From Larkinella rosea (lineage in GTDB: Bacteria; Bacteroidota; Bacteroidia; Cytophagales; Spirosomataceae): a stretch of 64,000 nucleotides of DNA. The position numbers were made by a program, and so were the translations under genes. Position 1 is the stretch's first letter, and every line of letters begins with the position of its first letter. Shown here one piece after another: positions 9,788 to 18,673 of the stretch. The stretch is from positions 124,001 to 188,000 of the forward strand of contig NZ_RQJO01000017.1 of the NCBI RefSeq assembly GCF_003858635.1, read 5' to 3'. The notes under the pieces are model-generated. The model searched no databases and was not told where the DNA came from. It worked only from the letters and a program-made list of their open reading frames with translations.

Positions 9788-10681
9788 TTAAATCTGATCG
9801 AAGAACGATCCGGCGCCTTTTTTCTTTTCGCCCGAATCCGATTCTTCGTGAACGGCCTGGGGTTCAGCGGTTTCGTCTTCTTCCGCTTCCTTTTCATCAA
9901 CCGGTTCCGTAACGGGCAATCCGGCTTCGGCGGGTTCTTCGCCTTGAGCAGCTACCGGGTCTTCAAGGGTTTCAGCAGTTGACGTTTCCGCTACTTCGGC
10001 GGTGTGTTCTACGGCGTCATCCGTGGTTTCGACGTGCAGGGTTTCGGGATCGACCAGTGCCGAATCGCCGTCAGCTGGGCTTGTCCCCTTGGCCGCTGCG
10101 GGTTCTTCTTCCTGGTGCTGCGCGGTCACTTCGTCGATTTTGGCCTGCAGCGATTGCTGGTTGAATTTTTTCTCAAACCGGTCGACGCTGTCGATGGCGT
10201 TGTTGGCCAGCGTCCGGATTTGCTTGATGAGTCCTTCCTTGTATTTTTCCATCGCCTTGAAGTCGTGTTCCATCGACTTCAGGTCGTTCAGAATATTTTC
10301 CTTGATAAACCGGGCCTGATTCTCCGCGTCCTGCACCATCAGCGTCGAGCGTTTGCGGGCGTCGGCCAGGATTTCATCGGCTTTTTGTTTCGACTCGCCC
10401 AGGTATTTTTCGGCGGCTTTGTTGGCCTGATCCGTAATCTGGGTGCTGGTATCGTCGGCGGTTTTCAGCGTCTTGAACAGCGTCATCTCGATGTCCTTGA
10501 ACTTGTTAAGTTCTTTCTCCGCCAGTTCAAGCTGCATCTTCAGCATTTTGCCTTCACTCGTCACGCGTTCCCATTCCTGCGAAAGAGACGCCAGAAAAGC
10601 ATCTACCTCATCGGGGCGGTAACCGCCGAATCCTTTCTTTTCAAATGTATGCTGCCGTATCTCGATGGGCGTAATTTTCAT
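9788..10681 (-). CDS. DivIVA-domain coiled-coil protein
   Basis: A 297-residue protein. The first 35 residues (MKITPIEIRQHTFEKK, then GYRPDEVDAFLASL) are the DivIVA N-terminal membrane-curvature domain, followed by a long charged coiled coil to about residue 185. A very acidic, low-complexity tail rich in E, A, P and T ends in GSFFDQI. In Gram-positives, DivIVA proteins mark poles and septa; in Bacteroidota the homologues are little studied, so a role in cell shape or division is only family inference. An in-frame ATG eight codons further upstream exists, but the family begins at MKITP. It is followed 100 bases later by folB. Confidence 0.85.
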   Translation of the reverse strand: MKITPIEIRQHTFEKKGFGGYRPDEVDAFLASLSQEWERVTSEGKMLKMQLELAEKELNKFKDIEMTLFKTLKTADDTSTQITDQANKAAEKYLGESKQKADEILADARKRSTLMVQDAENQARFIKENILNDLKSMEHDFKAMEKYKEGLIKQIRTLANNAIDSVDRFEKKFNQQSLQAKIDEVTAQHQEEEPAAAKGTSPADGDSALVDPETLHVETTDDAVEHTAEVAETSTAETLEDPVAAQGEEPAEAGLPVTEPVDEKEAEEDETAEPQAVHEESDSGEKKKGAGSFFDQI

Positions 10682-10804
10682 AACTGAAAGGGTTAATGGT
10701 GACAAATGGTCACTTGTCTGCTAAAAGTAAAGTTATCCGACCGAAAATATCAATTTTTTACGCTGAAATTTGCCAAAAATCCGAAAAGTAACCAAATCAT
10801 TTAC

Positions 10805-11707
10805 CTACCGGGTAATTTCCCACACCGAAATCAGCCGATCGTCGCTGGCCGAAATCAATTGCTGTTGGTACGGACTCCAGAGCAATTTATTCACCGATGT
10901 GCCGTGTCCGGCGTGTCGGGCCCGATCGATGACCTTCAGGAGCCGGAATGTGGCAGCATCCCACACCTTGATGGATTTGTCCATACTGCACGTAGCAAAT
11001 AACGCGCCATCCGGGCTGTAGCATATATGATTGATTGCGAATAAATGGGCGGCAATGTCATTTTGTTGACTGTACTTATCGTCGACAGCCCAGATTTTCA
11101 GGTGTGCATCGCGCCCCGCCGAGAGTAAAAACCGCCCGTCGGGCGAATACTGAACCGCAAAAATAGAATTGGTGTGCGCCGGAATGATTTTTTTTAGGGT
11201 GAGCAAATCGAGGTCGAAAATTCGGATCCCGTTATCGCTGTACCCAACGGCCACTTCCCGGCTGATGGGATTGATCGTGATGCTGCGGGCACTTTTATCG
11301 CTTACTTTCAGGTGTTTTTTGACGACAAACTCGGCCACATCCATCACCACAAGAACACCGTCGGACAAGGCCACCCAGGCCTGTCCTTCGAAGATTTTGA
11401 TGTCGAACAGAGCCGCCGACGTAATTTGCGCCGAACGAATTTCCTGCTTCTGAACCGGATCAATAATGTGAATCCCGTCGTAATTTTGACCCACCCAAAG
11501 CTGTTTCCGTTCCGGATCGAATGCCAGGGCGTAGACCGACGCCGGAATGCGGGCCAGCAATGAACCCAGATCCGGTTTGTCCAGTTGCCAGCGAACCACC
11601 AGTCCGTCGGCACCAGCCGAAAAAAACTCGGTTGGCGAAGCGCCCGCATCCAACGTGTAAACGCAGTCGCGGTGACCGGCAAAGGTGTCAATTTTATGAA
11701 CTTGCAT
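10805..11707 (-). CDS. WD40-repeat beta-propeller protein
   Basis: A 300-residue protein with no signal peptide, composed of about seven WD40-like blades. Clear repeats are FAGHRDCVYTLD near the start, AHTNSIFAVQYSPDGRFLL with DAHLKIWAVD in the middle, and HICYSPDGALFATCSMDKSI with KVWDAATF and SVWEITR at the end. Such propellers are cytoplasmic scaffolds for protein-protein contacts; no enzymatic motif is visible and the partner is unknown. It is divergent from the phosphopantetheinyl transferase gene, with a 175-base shared upstream region that contains an imperfect dyad and a GC-rich 17-mer. Confidence 0.85.
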   Translation of the reverse strand: MQVHKIDTFAGHRDCVYTLDAGASPTEFFSAGADGLVVRWQLDKPDLGSLLARIPASVYALAFDPERKQLWVGQNYDGIHIIDPVQKQEIRSAQITSAALFDIKIFEGQAWVALSDGVLVVMDVAEFVVKKHLKVSDKSARSITINPISREVAVGYSDNGIRIFDLDLLTLKKIIPAHTNSIFAVQYSPDGRFLLSAGRDAHLKIWAVDDKYSQQNDIAAHLFAINHICYSPDGALFATCSMDKSIKVWDAATFRLLKVIDRARHAGHGTSVNKLLWSPYQQQLISASDDRLISVWEITR

Positions 11708-11726
11708 ACCTGAAAAAGGCTGAAAA

Positions 11727-11820
11727 ATAGTGAATATCGAACCTTGGCGGGGCCGCCCGCGCGGTAACGAATATTGAAGAGGACTTCTACTTCCTTATTC
11801 GCTATTCATAATTCGCTATT
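11727..11820. repeat. Imperfect inverted/direct repeat with GC-rich insert
   Basis: AATAGTGAATA at 11727-11737 pairs, with one mismatch, with TATTCGCTATT at 11796-11806. ATTCGCTATT is directly repeated at 11797-11806 and 11811-11820. A GC-rich 17-mer (11748-11764) lies between the arms. The element occupies the space between the divergent WD40 and phosphopantetheinyl transferase genes. Confidence 0.45.
11748..11764. repeat. GC-rich 17-mer, copy 1
   Basis: CGGGGCCGCCCGCGCGG in an otherwise AT-rich intergenic region. Its exact reverse complement is at 51206-51222, and a version lacking one base is at 41598-41613. All three copies lie in or beside intergenic inverted repeats. Confidence 0.55.
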
Positions 11821-11827
11821 AAATAAG

Positions 11828-11855
11828 TTGCGCCTTCGGCTATTTTATAATTTCG
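11828..11855 (+). promoter_or_regulatory. Possible Bacteroidota-type promoter
   Basis: TTG at 11828-11830 and TAATTTCG at 11848-11855, separated by 17 bases, approximate the TTTG / TAnnTTTG consensus of Bacteroidota vegetative promoters. The element ends 27 bases before the phosphopantetheinyl transferase start. Only a partial match. Confidence 0.35.
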
Positions 11856-11882
11856 CAGTAAAACTAATTAGAAAACCGGGAT

Positions 11883-12512
11883 ATGTCCGTTTATCAAATC
11901 CATCGCCTTGGGGCCGACTGTACGGCGGTGTTGTGGGAAATCGAGGAAAGTGAGGAGGAGTTGCACGCGCAGGTAACGCTGACGGTTCCCGAACAGATGG
12001 AGTTGATCGAGATTACGCACCCGGCCCAGCGCGTCGAGTGGCTGGCGTGTCGGGCCGCTCTCCGGTCGCTGGTGCAGACCTACTGGTCGTATGCCGGTTT
12101 GTATAAAGATGAATTCGGAAAACCGCACCTGATTGGTCTGAAAGCGCATGTTTCCATTTCGCATACGTCAGGCTGGGCGGCTGCCGTCGTTCATCATTCC
12201 AAAGCCGTCGGGATTGATATCGAACCGTTTCGGGACCAGTTTGTGCGGGTGGTTCCGCGCGTTTTGTCCGACGAAGAAATCAGCCATGCCAACGGCGACC
12301 TGCATCGGCTGGCGGTGTACTGGTGCGCCAAAGAAGCGCTTTATAAATTGTATGGAAAACGCCAGCTCACGTTTCGCGAACACCTGCACGTCGAGCCTTT
12401 TGCCGATGGTGCCGGATTGCTGACGGGCCATGTTCGGTTACCGGACGATGTCCGCGAATTGAAAATTCACTATTTTGAAACCGGGCCGGGCATGCTGGCC
12501 ATTGCGTTTTAA
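11883..12512 (+). CDS. 4'-phosphopantetheinyl transferase (Sfp/AcpT-type)
   Basis: A 209-residue protein that should move the phosphopantetheine arm of CoA to a serine of an acyl or peptidyl carrier protein. The two Mg2+-binding signatures of the superfamily are present: VGIDIEP at 109-115 (D112, E114) and WCAKEALYK at 147-155 (E151). The N-terminal CoA-binding part also fits, with WLACRAALRSL at 53-63 and FGKPHL at 78-83. Length agrees with the monomeric Sfp/AcpT class rather than the short AcpS class. No carrier protein or synthase gene is near, so it is probably a general activator. It is convergent with the transglutaminase-like gene, with a REP-type element between them. Confidence 0.88.
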   Translation: MSVYQIHRLGADCTAVLWEIEESEEELHAQVTLTVPEQMELIEITHPAQRVEWLACRAALRSLVQTYWSYAGLYKDEFGKPHLIGLKAHVSISHTSGWAAAVVHHSKAVGIDIEPFRDQFVRVVPRVLSDEEISHANGDLHRLAVYWCAKEALYKLYGKRQLTFREHLHVEPFADGAGLLTGHVRLPDDVRELKIHYFETGPGMLAIAF

Positions 12513-12567
12513 CGTACCCACGGACAAATTGATTTAAGTTAAATAACCGACGAAATAACCACTTAAT

Positions 12568-12709
12568 AGCCCACTGCTTTAGCTGTGGGTAGGCGAAAAG
12601 TAACCGACTGGAACGGAACCGTTTTAACGGTTTTTTCGGATGCGAAACCGTTAAAACGGTTTTTAATTTGGTTGTCTTTTCTCTTTACCCACAGCTAAAG
12701 CAGTGGGCT
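12568..12709. repeat. REP-type nested inverted repeat (CCCAC...CTTTAG...GTGGG family)
   Basis: Bases 12568-12591 and 12686-12709 are 24-base perfect reverse complements. Each arm is itself a near-palindrome around CTTTAG/CTAAAG (CCCACTGCTTTAGC then TGTGGG). Inside lie two smaller palindromes, AACCGTTTTAACGGTT near 12617-12632 and its inverted partner near 12646-12663. The outline CCCAC-CTTTAG-GTGGG is shared with the elements at 27604-27691 and 49209-49289. It sits between two convergent genes and could stop transcription from both sides. Confidence 0.75.
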
Positions 12710-12733
12710 GATAAAAAGCCATTCGTAGGTACG

Positions 12734-13609
12734 CTATTTGTTCGTATAATCCGACAACGGCGGAGTCGCATCTTCGTCATACACCGCATTCAGTAATTGC
12801 TCGACCTCTTTCACCCGACCGGTATCGCCGATTTTCTCGAACGCCAGCATCAGATTCCGCAGGACGCGCCGGATGATATCCAGATTCGTGCAGGGCTGGT
12901 AGTAGGTGTCCGCCGGTTTCAGATTTAGCTGACCGATGTAATGGTCGATGTCCGACTTCGAGAACACCAGGCCGCGGTTGAACACATTGATGTAGAACTG
13001 CGTATGGTCTTTTTTATAGGTTAACACGAATAGGCTCGGCAGATTGACGCCGTAGATCGGCAGGTCGAGCTGCTGGGCAATCATCATGTAGATCACGCAG
13101 AGCGAAATGGGGTTGCCGCGCCGACTTTCCAGCACCACATTGATCATCGAATTGGACGGCGAATGAAAATGTTTGGTGTTGGCGGCAAATTTCAGTTTGT
13201 TAAAAAAGACGGTATTCAACGTTTTTACCTGATCGATCGGGTGCATTTCCGACTTGCCTTCCAGCCACACATCAAGGTAAAGTTGCTTGATTTCCTGCCG
13301 GATTTTATCGAGCGACAGATCCGGATATTGATAAGTTGCCACGATCCACAAGCCTTCCAGCAGGTCGATACCACCGGTTTCTTTCCAGATTGTTATTCGC
13401 TCCAGCACAGACTGGTATTGCAAATCATGGATCAATTCCTCAATTTTCTTCTGATGAATTGGATTAAAACTATCTTCCCATTCACTTTCCAGGTAGGGGA
13501 TCAACTGGCCGCCCAACTCACGGATTTTCTGTTCAACATGTTCGGTGATTTCCTGGTCTTCATCGTCCAGCAAAGAAATCAATGCTTTTATTTCGTTGTC
13601 GTTTATCAT
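12734..13609 (-). CDS. SirB1-type transglutaminase-like protein
   Basis: A 291-residue cytoplasmic protein with no signal peptide. The central segment (SMINVVLESRRGNPISLCV, then IYMMIAQQLDLPIYGVNLP) is the conserved core of the SirB1/transglutaminase-like family, including the cysteine in ISLCV. The first 60 residues are strongly acidic and helical. The final part (PCTNLDIIRRVLRNLMLAF) resembles the TPR-like tail of the same family. Biochemical function is not established for these proteins, and the transglutaminase fold does not imply that activity. The start at 13609 is the first ATG and gives a well-formed N-terminus. It is divergent from galE. Confidence 0.78.
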   Translation of the reverse strand: MINDNEIKALISLLDDEDQEITEHVEQKIRELGGQLIPYLESEWEDSFNPIHQKKIEELIHDLQYQSVLERITIWKETGGIDLLEGLWIVATYQYPDLSLDKIRQEIKQLYLDVWLEGKSEMHPIDQVKTLNTVFFNKLKFAANTKHFHSPSNSMINVVLESRRGNPISLCVIYMMIAQQLDLPIYGVNLPSLFVLTYKKDHTQFYINVFNRGLVFSKSDIDHYIGQLNLKPADTYYQPCTNLDIIRRVLRNLMLAFEKIGDTGRVKEVEQLLNAVYDEDATPPLSDYTNK

Positions 13610-13708
13610 GCCACTTCTGTGGGTTACGGTCCGACGTTTCGTTGGTTGAGTGCCAATAGGAACTTACCCGAAGATAAAAACTTATTTTTAGAAACCTACT
13701 GAATTTTA

Positions 13709-13716
13709 TACTTTTG
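13709..13716 (+). promoter_or_regulatory. Candidate -7 promoter element for galE operon
   Basis: TACTTTTG is an exact match to the Bacteroidota -7 consensus TAnnTTTG. It lies in the 275-base divergent region between the transglutaminase-like gene and galE, about 170 bases upstream of the galE start. No convincing -33 TTTG accompanies it. Confidence 0.35.
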
Positions 13717-13884
13717 CCCCGCAAGAAATGGGCTAAACCCAAATTCTAAACTTCACTTTTTGAAAAATGATTTTCTTCTCAACCGGTTTGGGGAGAGAAA
13801 TAATCCGGACATAACGGCAAGTTTTTTGCTTGATTCCGTCGTAAACTCAACGTTTGAACGAACTCCTTAAATGCCATCACTCAA

Positions 13885-14919
13885 ATGAAAATTCTAGTCA
13901 CTGGCGGAGCCGGATTTATTGGCTCGCATACGGTCGTTGAACTGCTGAATGCGGGCTACGAACCCGTTATTATTGATAATTTTTCCAACTCAAATCGCTC
14001 CGCTCTGGCTGGTCTCCGTCAGATTCTGGGCCACGATGTCCCCTTCTACGAAGCCGATATTAACGATCGGGAAGCCTTAAATGCCATCTTTGAAACCGAG
14101 AATTTTCAGGGCGTCATTCATTTCGCAGCCCACAAAGCCGTAGGAGAGTCGGTGGCAAAACCGTTGATGTATTACCGCAACAACCTGAATTCCACCATTC
14201 TGCTGCTCGACCTGATGCAGCAACACGGTGTTCCGAACCTGGTTTTTTCGTCGTCCTGCACGGTTTATGGGCAGCCCGACCAGCTTCCGGTAACTGAAGA
14301 AACGCCCCGGCTTCCGGCCCAGTCGCCCTACGGAAATACGAAAGCGATTTGCGAAGACATTATCCGCGACACGGTTCGGTCGGGAGCACCCATCAAATCC
14401 ATCGCGCTGCGGTATTTCAACCCGATGGGCGCTCATCCATCCGGACTGATTGGCGAGCTGCCGTTGGGCGTTCCGGGCAATCTGGTACCGTTTATTACCC
14501 AGACGGCGGCCGGTATTCGGGAAAAACTGACGGTGTATGGCGATGATTACGATACCGCCGATGGCACCTGCATCCGGGACTACATTCATGTAGTGGATCT
14601 GGCCAAGGCCCACGTTCAGGCCCTGCGATTGCTCGATTCGCACCCAGAAACCGGTTTTTACGATATTTTCAACGTCGGAACCGGTCAGGGCAATACCGTG
14701 CTGGAGATCATCCGGACGTTTGAGGAGGTAAACAACCTGAAATTGAATTATATCATTGGCCCGCGCCGTCCGGGTGACGTCGAGAAAATCTACGCTCAGG
14801 TCGACAAAGTGAATAACGTCATGGGCTGGCGCGCCGAAAAAACGCTGGCGGAAGGCTTGCAGGATGCGTGGCGTTGGGAGCAAAACTTACAATTGAAAAA
14901 CTCAATCGTTTCGGAGTAG
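13885..14919 (+). CDS. galE: UDP-glucose 4-epimerase
   Basis: A 344-residue extended short-chain dehydrogenase/reductase that interconverts UDP-glucose and UDP-galactose, using bound NAD+. Visible features are the Rossmann motif TGGAGFIGSHT at the start, HFAAHKAVGES, the catalytic serine region FSSSCTVYG, and SPYGNTK carrying the YxxxK pair. RYFNPMGAHPSG and a C-terminal RRPGDVEKIYA follow. Length is as expected for GalE. It is followed five bases later by the dTDP-glucose dehydratase gene and then by the thymidylyltransferase, forming a nucleotide-sugar operon for surface polysaccharide or glycoprotein. Confidence 0.95.
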   Translation: MKILVTGGAGFIGSHTVVELLNAGYEPVIIDNFSNSNRSALAGLRQILGHDVPFYEADINDREALNAIFETENFQGVIHFAAHKAVGESVAKPLMYYRNNLNSTILLLDLMQQHGVPNLVFSSSCTVYGQPDQLPVTEETPRLPAQSPYGNTKAICEDIIRDTVRSGAPIKSIALRYFNPMGAHPSGLIGELPLGVPGNLVPFITQTAAGIREKLTVYGDDYDTADGTCIRDYIHVVDLAKAHVQALRLLDSHPETGFYDIFNVGTGQGNTVLEIIRTFEEVNNLKLNYIIGPRRPGDVEKIYAQVDKVNNVMGWRAEKTLAEGLQDAWRWEQNLQLKNSIVSE

Positions 14920-14924
14920 AAATC

Positions 14925-15983
14925 ATGTCAAAAAAGATTCTGATCACCGGCGGGGCCGGATTTATTGGTTCACACGTTGTTCGGTTATTCGTGACGAAGT
15001 ATCCAGATTATCAGATTGTTAATCTCGATAAGCTCACCTATGCCGGAAACCTCGCCAACCTAACGGATATTGAAAATGCTCCCAATTATACCTTCGTAAA
15101 AGGCGATATTACGGATGCGTCGTTTCTGGATCAATTGTTTCGGGAACACAACTTCGATGGCGTGATTCACCTGGCCGCAGAATCCCACGTCGACCGCTCG
15201 ATCACGGACCCAATGGCCTTTGTGCTTACCAACGTGGTGGGGACGGTAAACCTGTTGAATGCGGCCAAAAACAGCTGGAAAGCGGATTTTTCCGGGAAGC
15301 GGTTTTACCACGTCTCCACCGACGAGGTGTACGGTTCGCTGCATAATCCGGAAGATTTCTTTCTGGAAACGACTTCGTACGATCCCCAATCGCCGTATTC
15401 AGCTTCCAAGGCAGCTTCCGACCATTTCGTGCGGGCTTACGGCAATACCTACAAATTGCCCATTGTGCTGTCAAACTGCTCGAACAACTACGGCCCGAAT
15501 CACTTTCCGGAAAAACTGATTCCGCTGATGATTCATAACATCCAGACCAATAAGCCGTTACCGGTTTACGGAAAAGGAGAAAACGTACGGGACTGGTTAT
15601 ACGTCATCGACCACGCGCGCGCCATTGATACGATCTACCACAACGGCAAAACCGGTGAGACCTACAACATCGGCGGTTTCAACGAGTGGAAAAACATCGA
15701 CCTCGTGCATTTGCTGTGCGGGATTATGGATCGGAAACTAGGTCGGGCCGAAGGTACTTCCGCTCAATTGATTACGTATGTAACCGACCGGGCAGGTCAT
15801 GACCTGCGTTACGCCATCGATGCCCACAAACTGATGAACGAACTCGGCTGGCAGCCTTCATTGCAATTCGAAGAAGGTCTCGAAAAAACCGTTGACTGGT
15901 TCCTGGCCAATCAGGAGTGGCTCGAAAACGTCACCTCCGGCGCCTATCAGAAGTATTACGACTCCATGTACGAAAATAGATAA
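14925..15983 (+). CDS. rfbB: dTDP-glucose 4,6-dehydratase
   Basis: A 352-residue SDR enzyme that turns dTDP-glucose into dTDP-4-keto-6-deoxyglucose, the second step of the dTDP-L-rhamnose route. It shows TGGAGFIGSHV near the start, HLAAESHVDRSI, the FYHVSTDEVYGSL active-site segment (T, D and E), and PYSASKAASDH carrying YxxxK. SNCSNNYGPNHFPEKLIP is also present. The open frame extends 19 codons upstream into the end of galE, but MSKKILITGG at 14925 is the natural start, five bases after the galE stop. The later enzymes of the route (rfbC, rfbD) are not in the window. Confidence 0.96.
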   Translation: MSKKILITGGAGFIGSHVVRLFVTKYPDYQIVNLDKLTYAGNLANLTDIENAPNYTFVKGDITDASFLDQLFREHNFDGVIHLAAESHVDRSITDPMAFVLTNVVGTVNLLNAAKNSWKADFSGKRFYHVSTDEVYGSLHNPEDFFLETTSYDPQSPYSASKAASDHFVRAYGNTYKLPIVLSNCSNNYGPNHFPEKLIPLMIHNIQTNKPLPVYGKGENVRDWLYVIDHARAIDTIYHNGKTGETYNIGGFNEWKNIDLVHLLCGIMDRKLGRAEGTSAQLITYVTDRAGHDLRYAIDAHKLMNELGWQPSLQFEEGLEKTVDWFLANQEWLENVTSGAYQKYYDSMYENR

Positions 15984-15989
15984 TTAATT

Positions 15990-16074
15990 GTGAATGATAG
16001 AATGAGTCAATAGATCGAAGATCACGCTACAAGGTAACGGACTGCGGTAGCTATTCACTCATTCTATCCTTCAC
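15990..16074. repeat. Long inverted repeat between rfbB and rfbA
   Basis: Bases 15990-16013 and 16051-16074 are reverse complements over 24 positions with two mismatches, around a 37-base loop. The right arm ends 10 bases before the rfbA start codon, so in an rfbB-rfbA transcript the hairpin would lie at the rfbA ribosome-entry region. Sequence differs from the two recurring repeat families in the window. Confidence 0.7.
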
Positions 16075-16084
16075 TCATTGAACT

Positions 16085-16945
<861 letters not shown>

Positions 16946-16961
16946 CAGACGCCAATTCGGA

Positions 16962-17004
16962 GGGTGTAAAGGAGGGCTAAATCGCTTCTTTACGCCCTTT
17001 TTTT
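16962..17004 (+). terminator. Intrinsic terminator after rfbA
   Basis: GGGTGTAAAGGAG (16962-16974) pairs with CTTCTTTACGCCC (16985-16997), allowing G-U pairs, around a 10-base loop. A run of seven T follows. It lies 17 bases after the rfbA stop. Confidence 0.75.
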
Positions 17005-17019
17005 GTGCTTTTCGTTAAA

Positions 17020-17049
17020 AAAAAAGCCTGGACAATGTCCTGGCCTTTT
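17020..17049. terminator. Second hairpin, possibly bidirectional terminator
   Basis: GGAC-AAT-GTCC (17030-17040) is extended outwards by GCC/GGC and A-run/T-run pairs with two mismatches. The left flank is A-rich and the right flank ends in TTTT. Confidence 0.4.
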
Positions 17050-17325
17050 CCAAACCTAACCTATGAGATGAGAAAATCGGCCCGTTTGGTCGATTGACCG
17101 GACTGACCAACTCTCTGCAAATGTGCAGGGAAGTTACTAAGAATGGCAGAGAAGAAATACTGAAATAGCCCAGAACCGATAATTTTTTTACCAAAAGGGT
17201 ATAGAATGCAATAAAATGCGGGATATTCCCTGATTGAGTACGTATTTATACCTGTTTTTCAGAGGACTACAACTATCCCACAGGAAATCAATTTAACTTG
17301 GTAAAGCAAAACAAACTGCTCTACC
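17050..17325. other. Intergenic stretch, no gene seen
   Basis: Together with the two hairpins this completes the 380-base space after rfbA. No open frame with coding character is visible. TAACTTGG at 17294-17301, 25 bases before the next start, is a one-base deviation from the TAnnTTTG promoter element. Confidence 0.5.
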
Positions 17326-17733
17326 ATGCACGAACCGCGTAAACCCTCCGACAAATTTCACGGGGATGTTGGCTCTTTTATCACCGCTGCCGACGCCAAA
17401 AACCGTACCCGCCAGCATCGCGCTTTTGAAGAAGGAAAACTGGGTCTGAAACCAGACGAAGTGACCAAGGCCGAGTTTTTTGGCATCAACCGCATTAGCA
17501 AATTGATGGGGCGTAAAGATTGCGTAGGCATCCGGATTTACTACGGCAAACGCTACGAAGACGCGGACGGCGACCCCACGACGCACGACAAAGGCGAGCT
17601 CAAACCCCGCTTGGTATTAGTAGGTGTCCGCGCCGACGGTTCCGATATTTTTGAAGATAAAGAAGGGTTGAAAGATCTGATGGGCGATGGCGATGCATTG
17701 GCCGATGGAATGCCTTGTCCGCAATCGTGTTAG
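17326..17733 (+). CDS. Small uncharacterised protein with C-terminal CPxxC (module copy 1)
   Basis: A 135-residue soluble protein without signal peptide; function not recognised. It is a paralogue of the product of 18674-19060: both have an N-terminal GxFI...A segment, an EFFG motif, CxGIRIYxxK in the middle, PRxVLVGVxxxGxxI, and a C-terminal LADGxxCPxxC. The three conserved cysteines (one internal, two in the tail) could bind a metal or form a disulfide. It ends 21 bases before a seven-helix membrane protein gene, an arrangement repeated exactly in copy 2, so each small protein is probably partner of the membrane protein that follows. Base composition is normal for the window. Confidence 0.8.
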   Translation: MHEPRKPSDKFHGDVGSFITAADAKNRTRQHRAFEEGKLGLKPDEVTKAEFFGINRISKLMGRKDCVGIRIYYGKRYEDADGDPTTHDKGELKPRLVLVGVRADGSDIFEDKEGLKDLMGDGDALADGMPCPQSC

Positions 17734-17754
17734 TCGTAGCATTCAACGAATGAA

Positions 17755-18426
17755 ATGTTAGAAAGATTCTTTCATTTATATTTAGAACATCCTTTAGAGT
17801 TAACCCATGATTTGGCAACTGTAATACCTATTGTTGTCGGATTATTTTATGCCAACCCAAAACGAAAGGAGATAAGATTCCTGTTAATATATTTCGTTTT
17901 CCTATTTTTCAGGAATCTTATTTCTAATATTTACGCTACCTATAGAATAAATAATATTTTTTTATATAATTTTTTTAATTTTATAGAGATAATTGGCTTC
18001 GGATTAACTTATTATTTTAATATCAATAAGTCTAATTTTAAGTTTTATATTCTTATTGGTAGTATATTAGTAATTATCATAAATGTTTTTTTCTGGGAAA
18101 CCAACGAATTTTCTGCTGGTATCCTTACTTTAACAAGAATCTTCGGTTTATCTATTGCGCTATTTTATTTTGTAGAATTATTGGCCGAGATGAAAGTGAA
18201 AAATATCCTGAAACATTCTTTGTTTTGGGTAAGTAGCGGAATAATCATTCATTCTACCGGTACAATCCTTATTTTCTTATTTTCAAAAATAATCCTATCA
18301 ACGCGAGCTGCACCAGATATTTTCTTTGCTTATTGGAATTTTATATTAATAATGTATATAGTATTTTGCCTGTTTGTCTCCGTGGGTTTTTGGGTTAGTA
18401 AATATGATGAAGATAATTATGCTTGA
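17755..18426 (+). CDS. Seven-helix membrane protein, AT-rich (module copy 1)
   Basis: A 223-residue integral membrane protein with about seven hydrophobic helices and short loops; family not recognised. It matches the product of 19079-19765 in layout and in the motifs N...YNFFNFIE and HSLFWVSSG followed by IHSTGTILIFLF. Codons are strikingly AT-rich: the 60-base lines from 17941 and 18001 contain only 7 and 10 G/C, while the line from 17521 in the preceding gene has about 37. That suggests separate origin or relaxed selection, although the frame is intact. It could be a membrane sensor feeding the kinase/regulator pair downstream (inference). Confidence 0.75.
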   Translation: MLERFFHLYLEHPLELTHDLATVIPIVVGLFYANPKRKEIRFLLIYFVFLFFRNLISNIYATYRINNIFLYNFFNFIEIIGFGLTYYFNINKSNFKFYILIGSILVIIINVFFWETNEFSAGILTLTRIFGLSIALFYFVELLAEMKVKNILKHSLFWVSSGIIIHSTGTILIFLFSKIILSTRAAPDIFFAYWNFILIMYIVFCLFVSVGFWVSKYDEDNYA

Positions 18427-18481
18427 TTTGGTATGTAATTATTTAGTTACTTTCTGAATGCAATATCTATTTAAATCAATT

Positions 18482-18504
18482 GGGATTAATCCCCGATTTA
18501 AATC
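18482..18504. repeat. Two small adjacent palindromes
   Basis: GGGATTAATCCC (18482-18493) and GATTTAAATC (18495-18504) are perfect palindromes in the 247-base gap between the two modules. A looser pair, GAAAACCGG (18506-18514) and CCGGTTTTC (18562-18570), follows. These could be regulatory sites for the second module; nothing else is seen in the gap. Confidence 0.35.
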
Positions 18505-18673
18505 AGAAAACCGGCCTGAATAATCAACAAAACAGGATCAGAAATGCATTGTAAACATAGCCCGGTTTTCCGTTTACTCAAAGGTTTCCGCGTTAATTGC
18601 ATTCCACACCAGGCTTGTGCAACTTTGGAAAACTATTTCAAACATCATTTTTACCGTATAACCTCTTTTTTCC

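Noticed and set aside
10004-10687. A 227-codon plus-strand frame opposite the DivIVA-domain gene
   Set aside because: Complement of a repetitive coiled-coil gene; the low-complexity F/V/L-rich product is typical of a shadow frame.
12568-12709. CRISPR array
   Set aside because: The repeats are inverted and paired, not direct and regularly spaced, and no cas gene exists in the window.
14077-14883. Long minus-strand frame opposite galE
   Set aside because: It lies entirely within a well-conserved gene, with no motif and no promoter-like start.
17755-18426. Prophage or insertion-sequence fragment because of AT-richness
   Set aside because: There is no integrase, transposase or terminal repeat, and the product is a clear paralogue of the adjacent chromosomal membrane protein.
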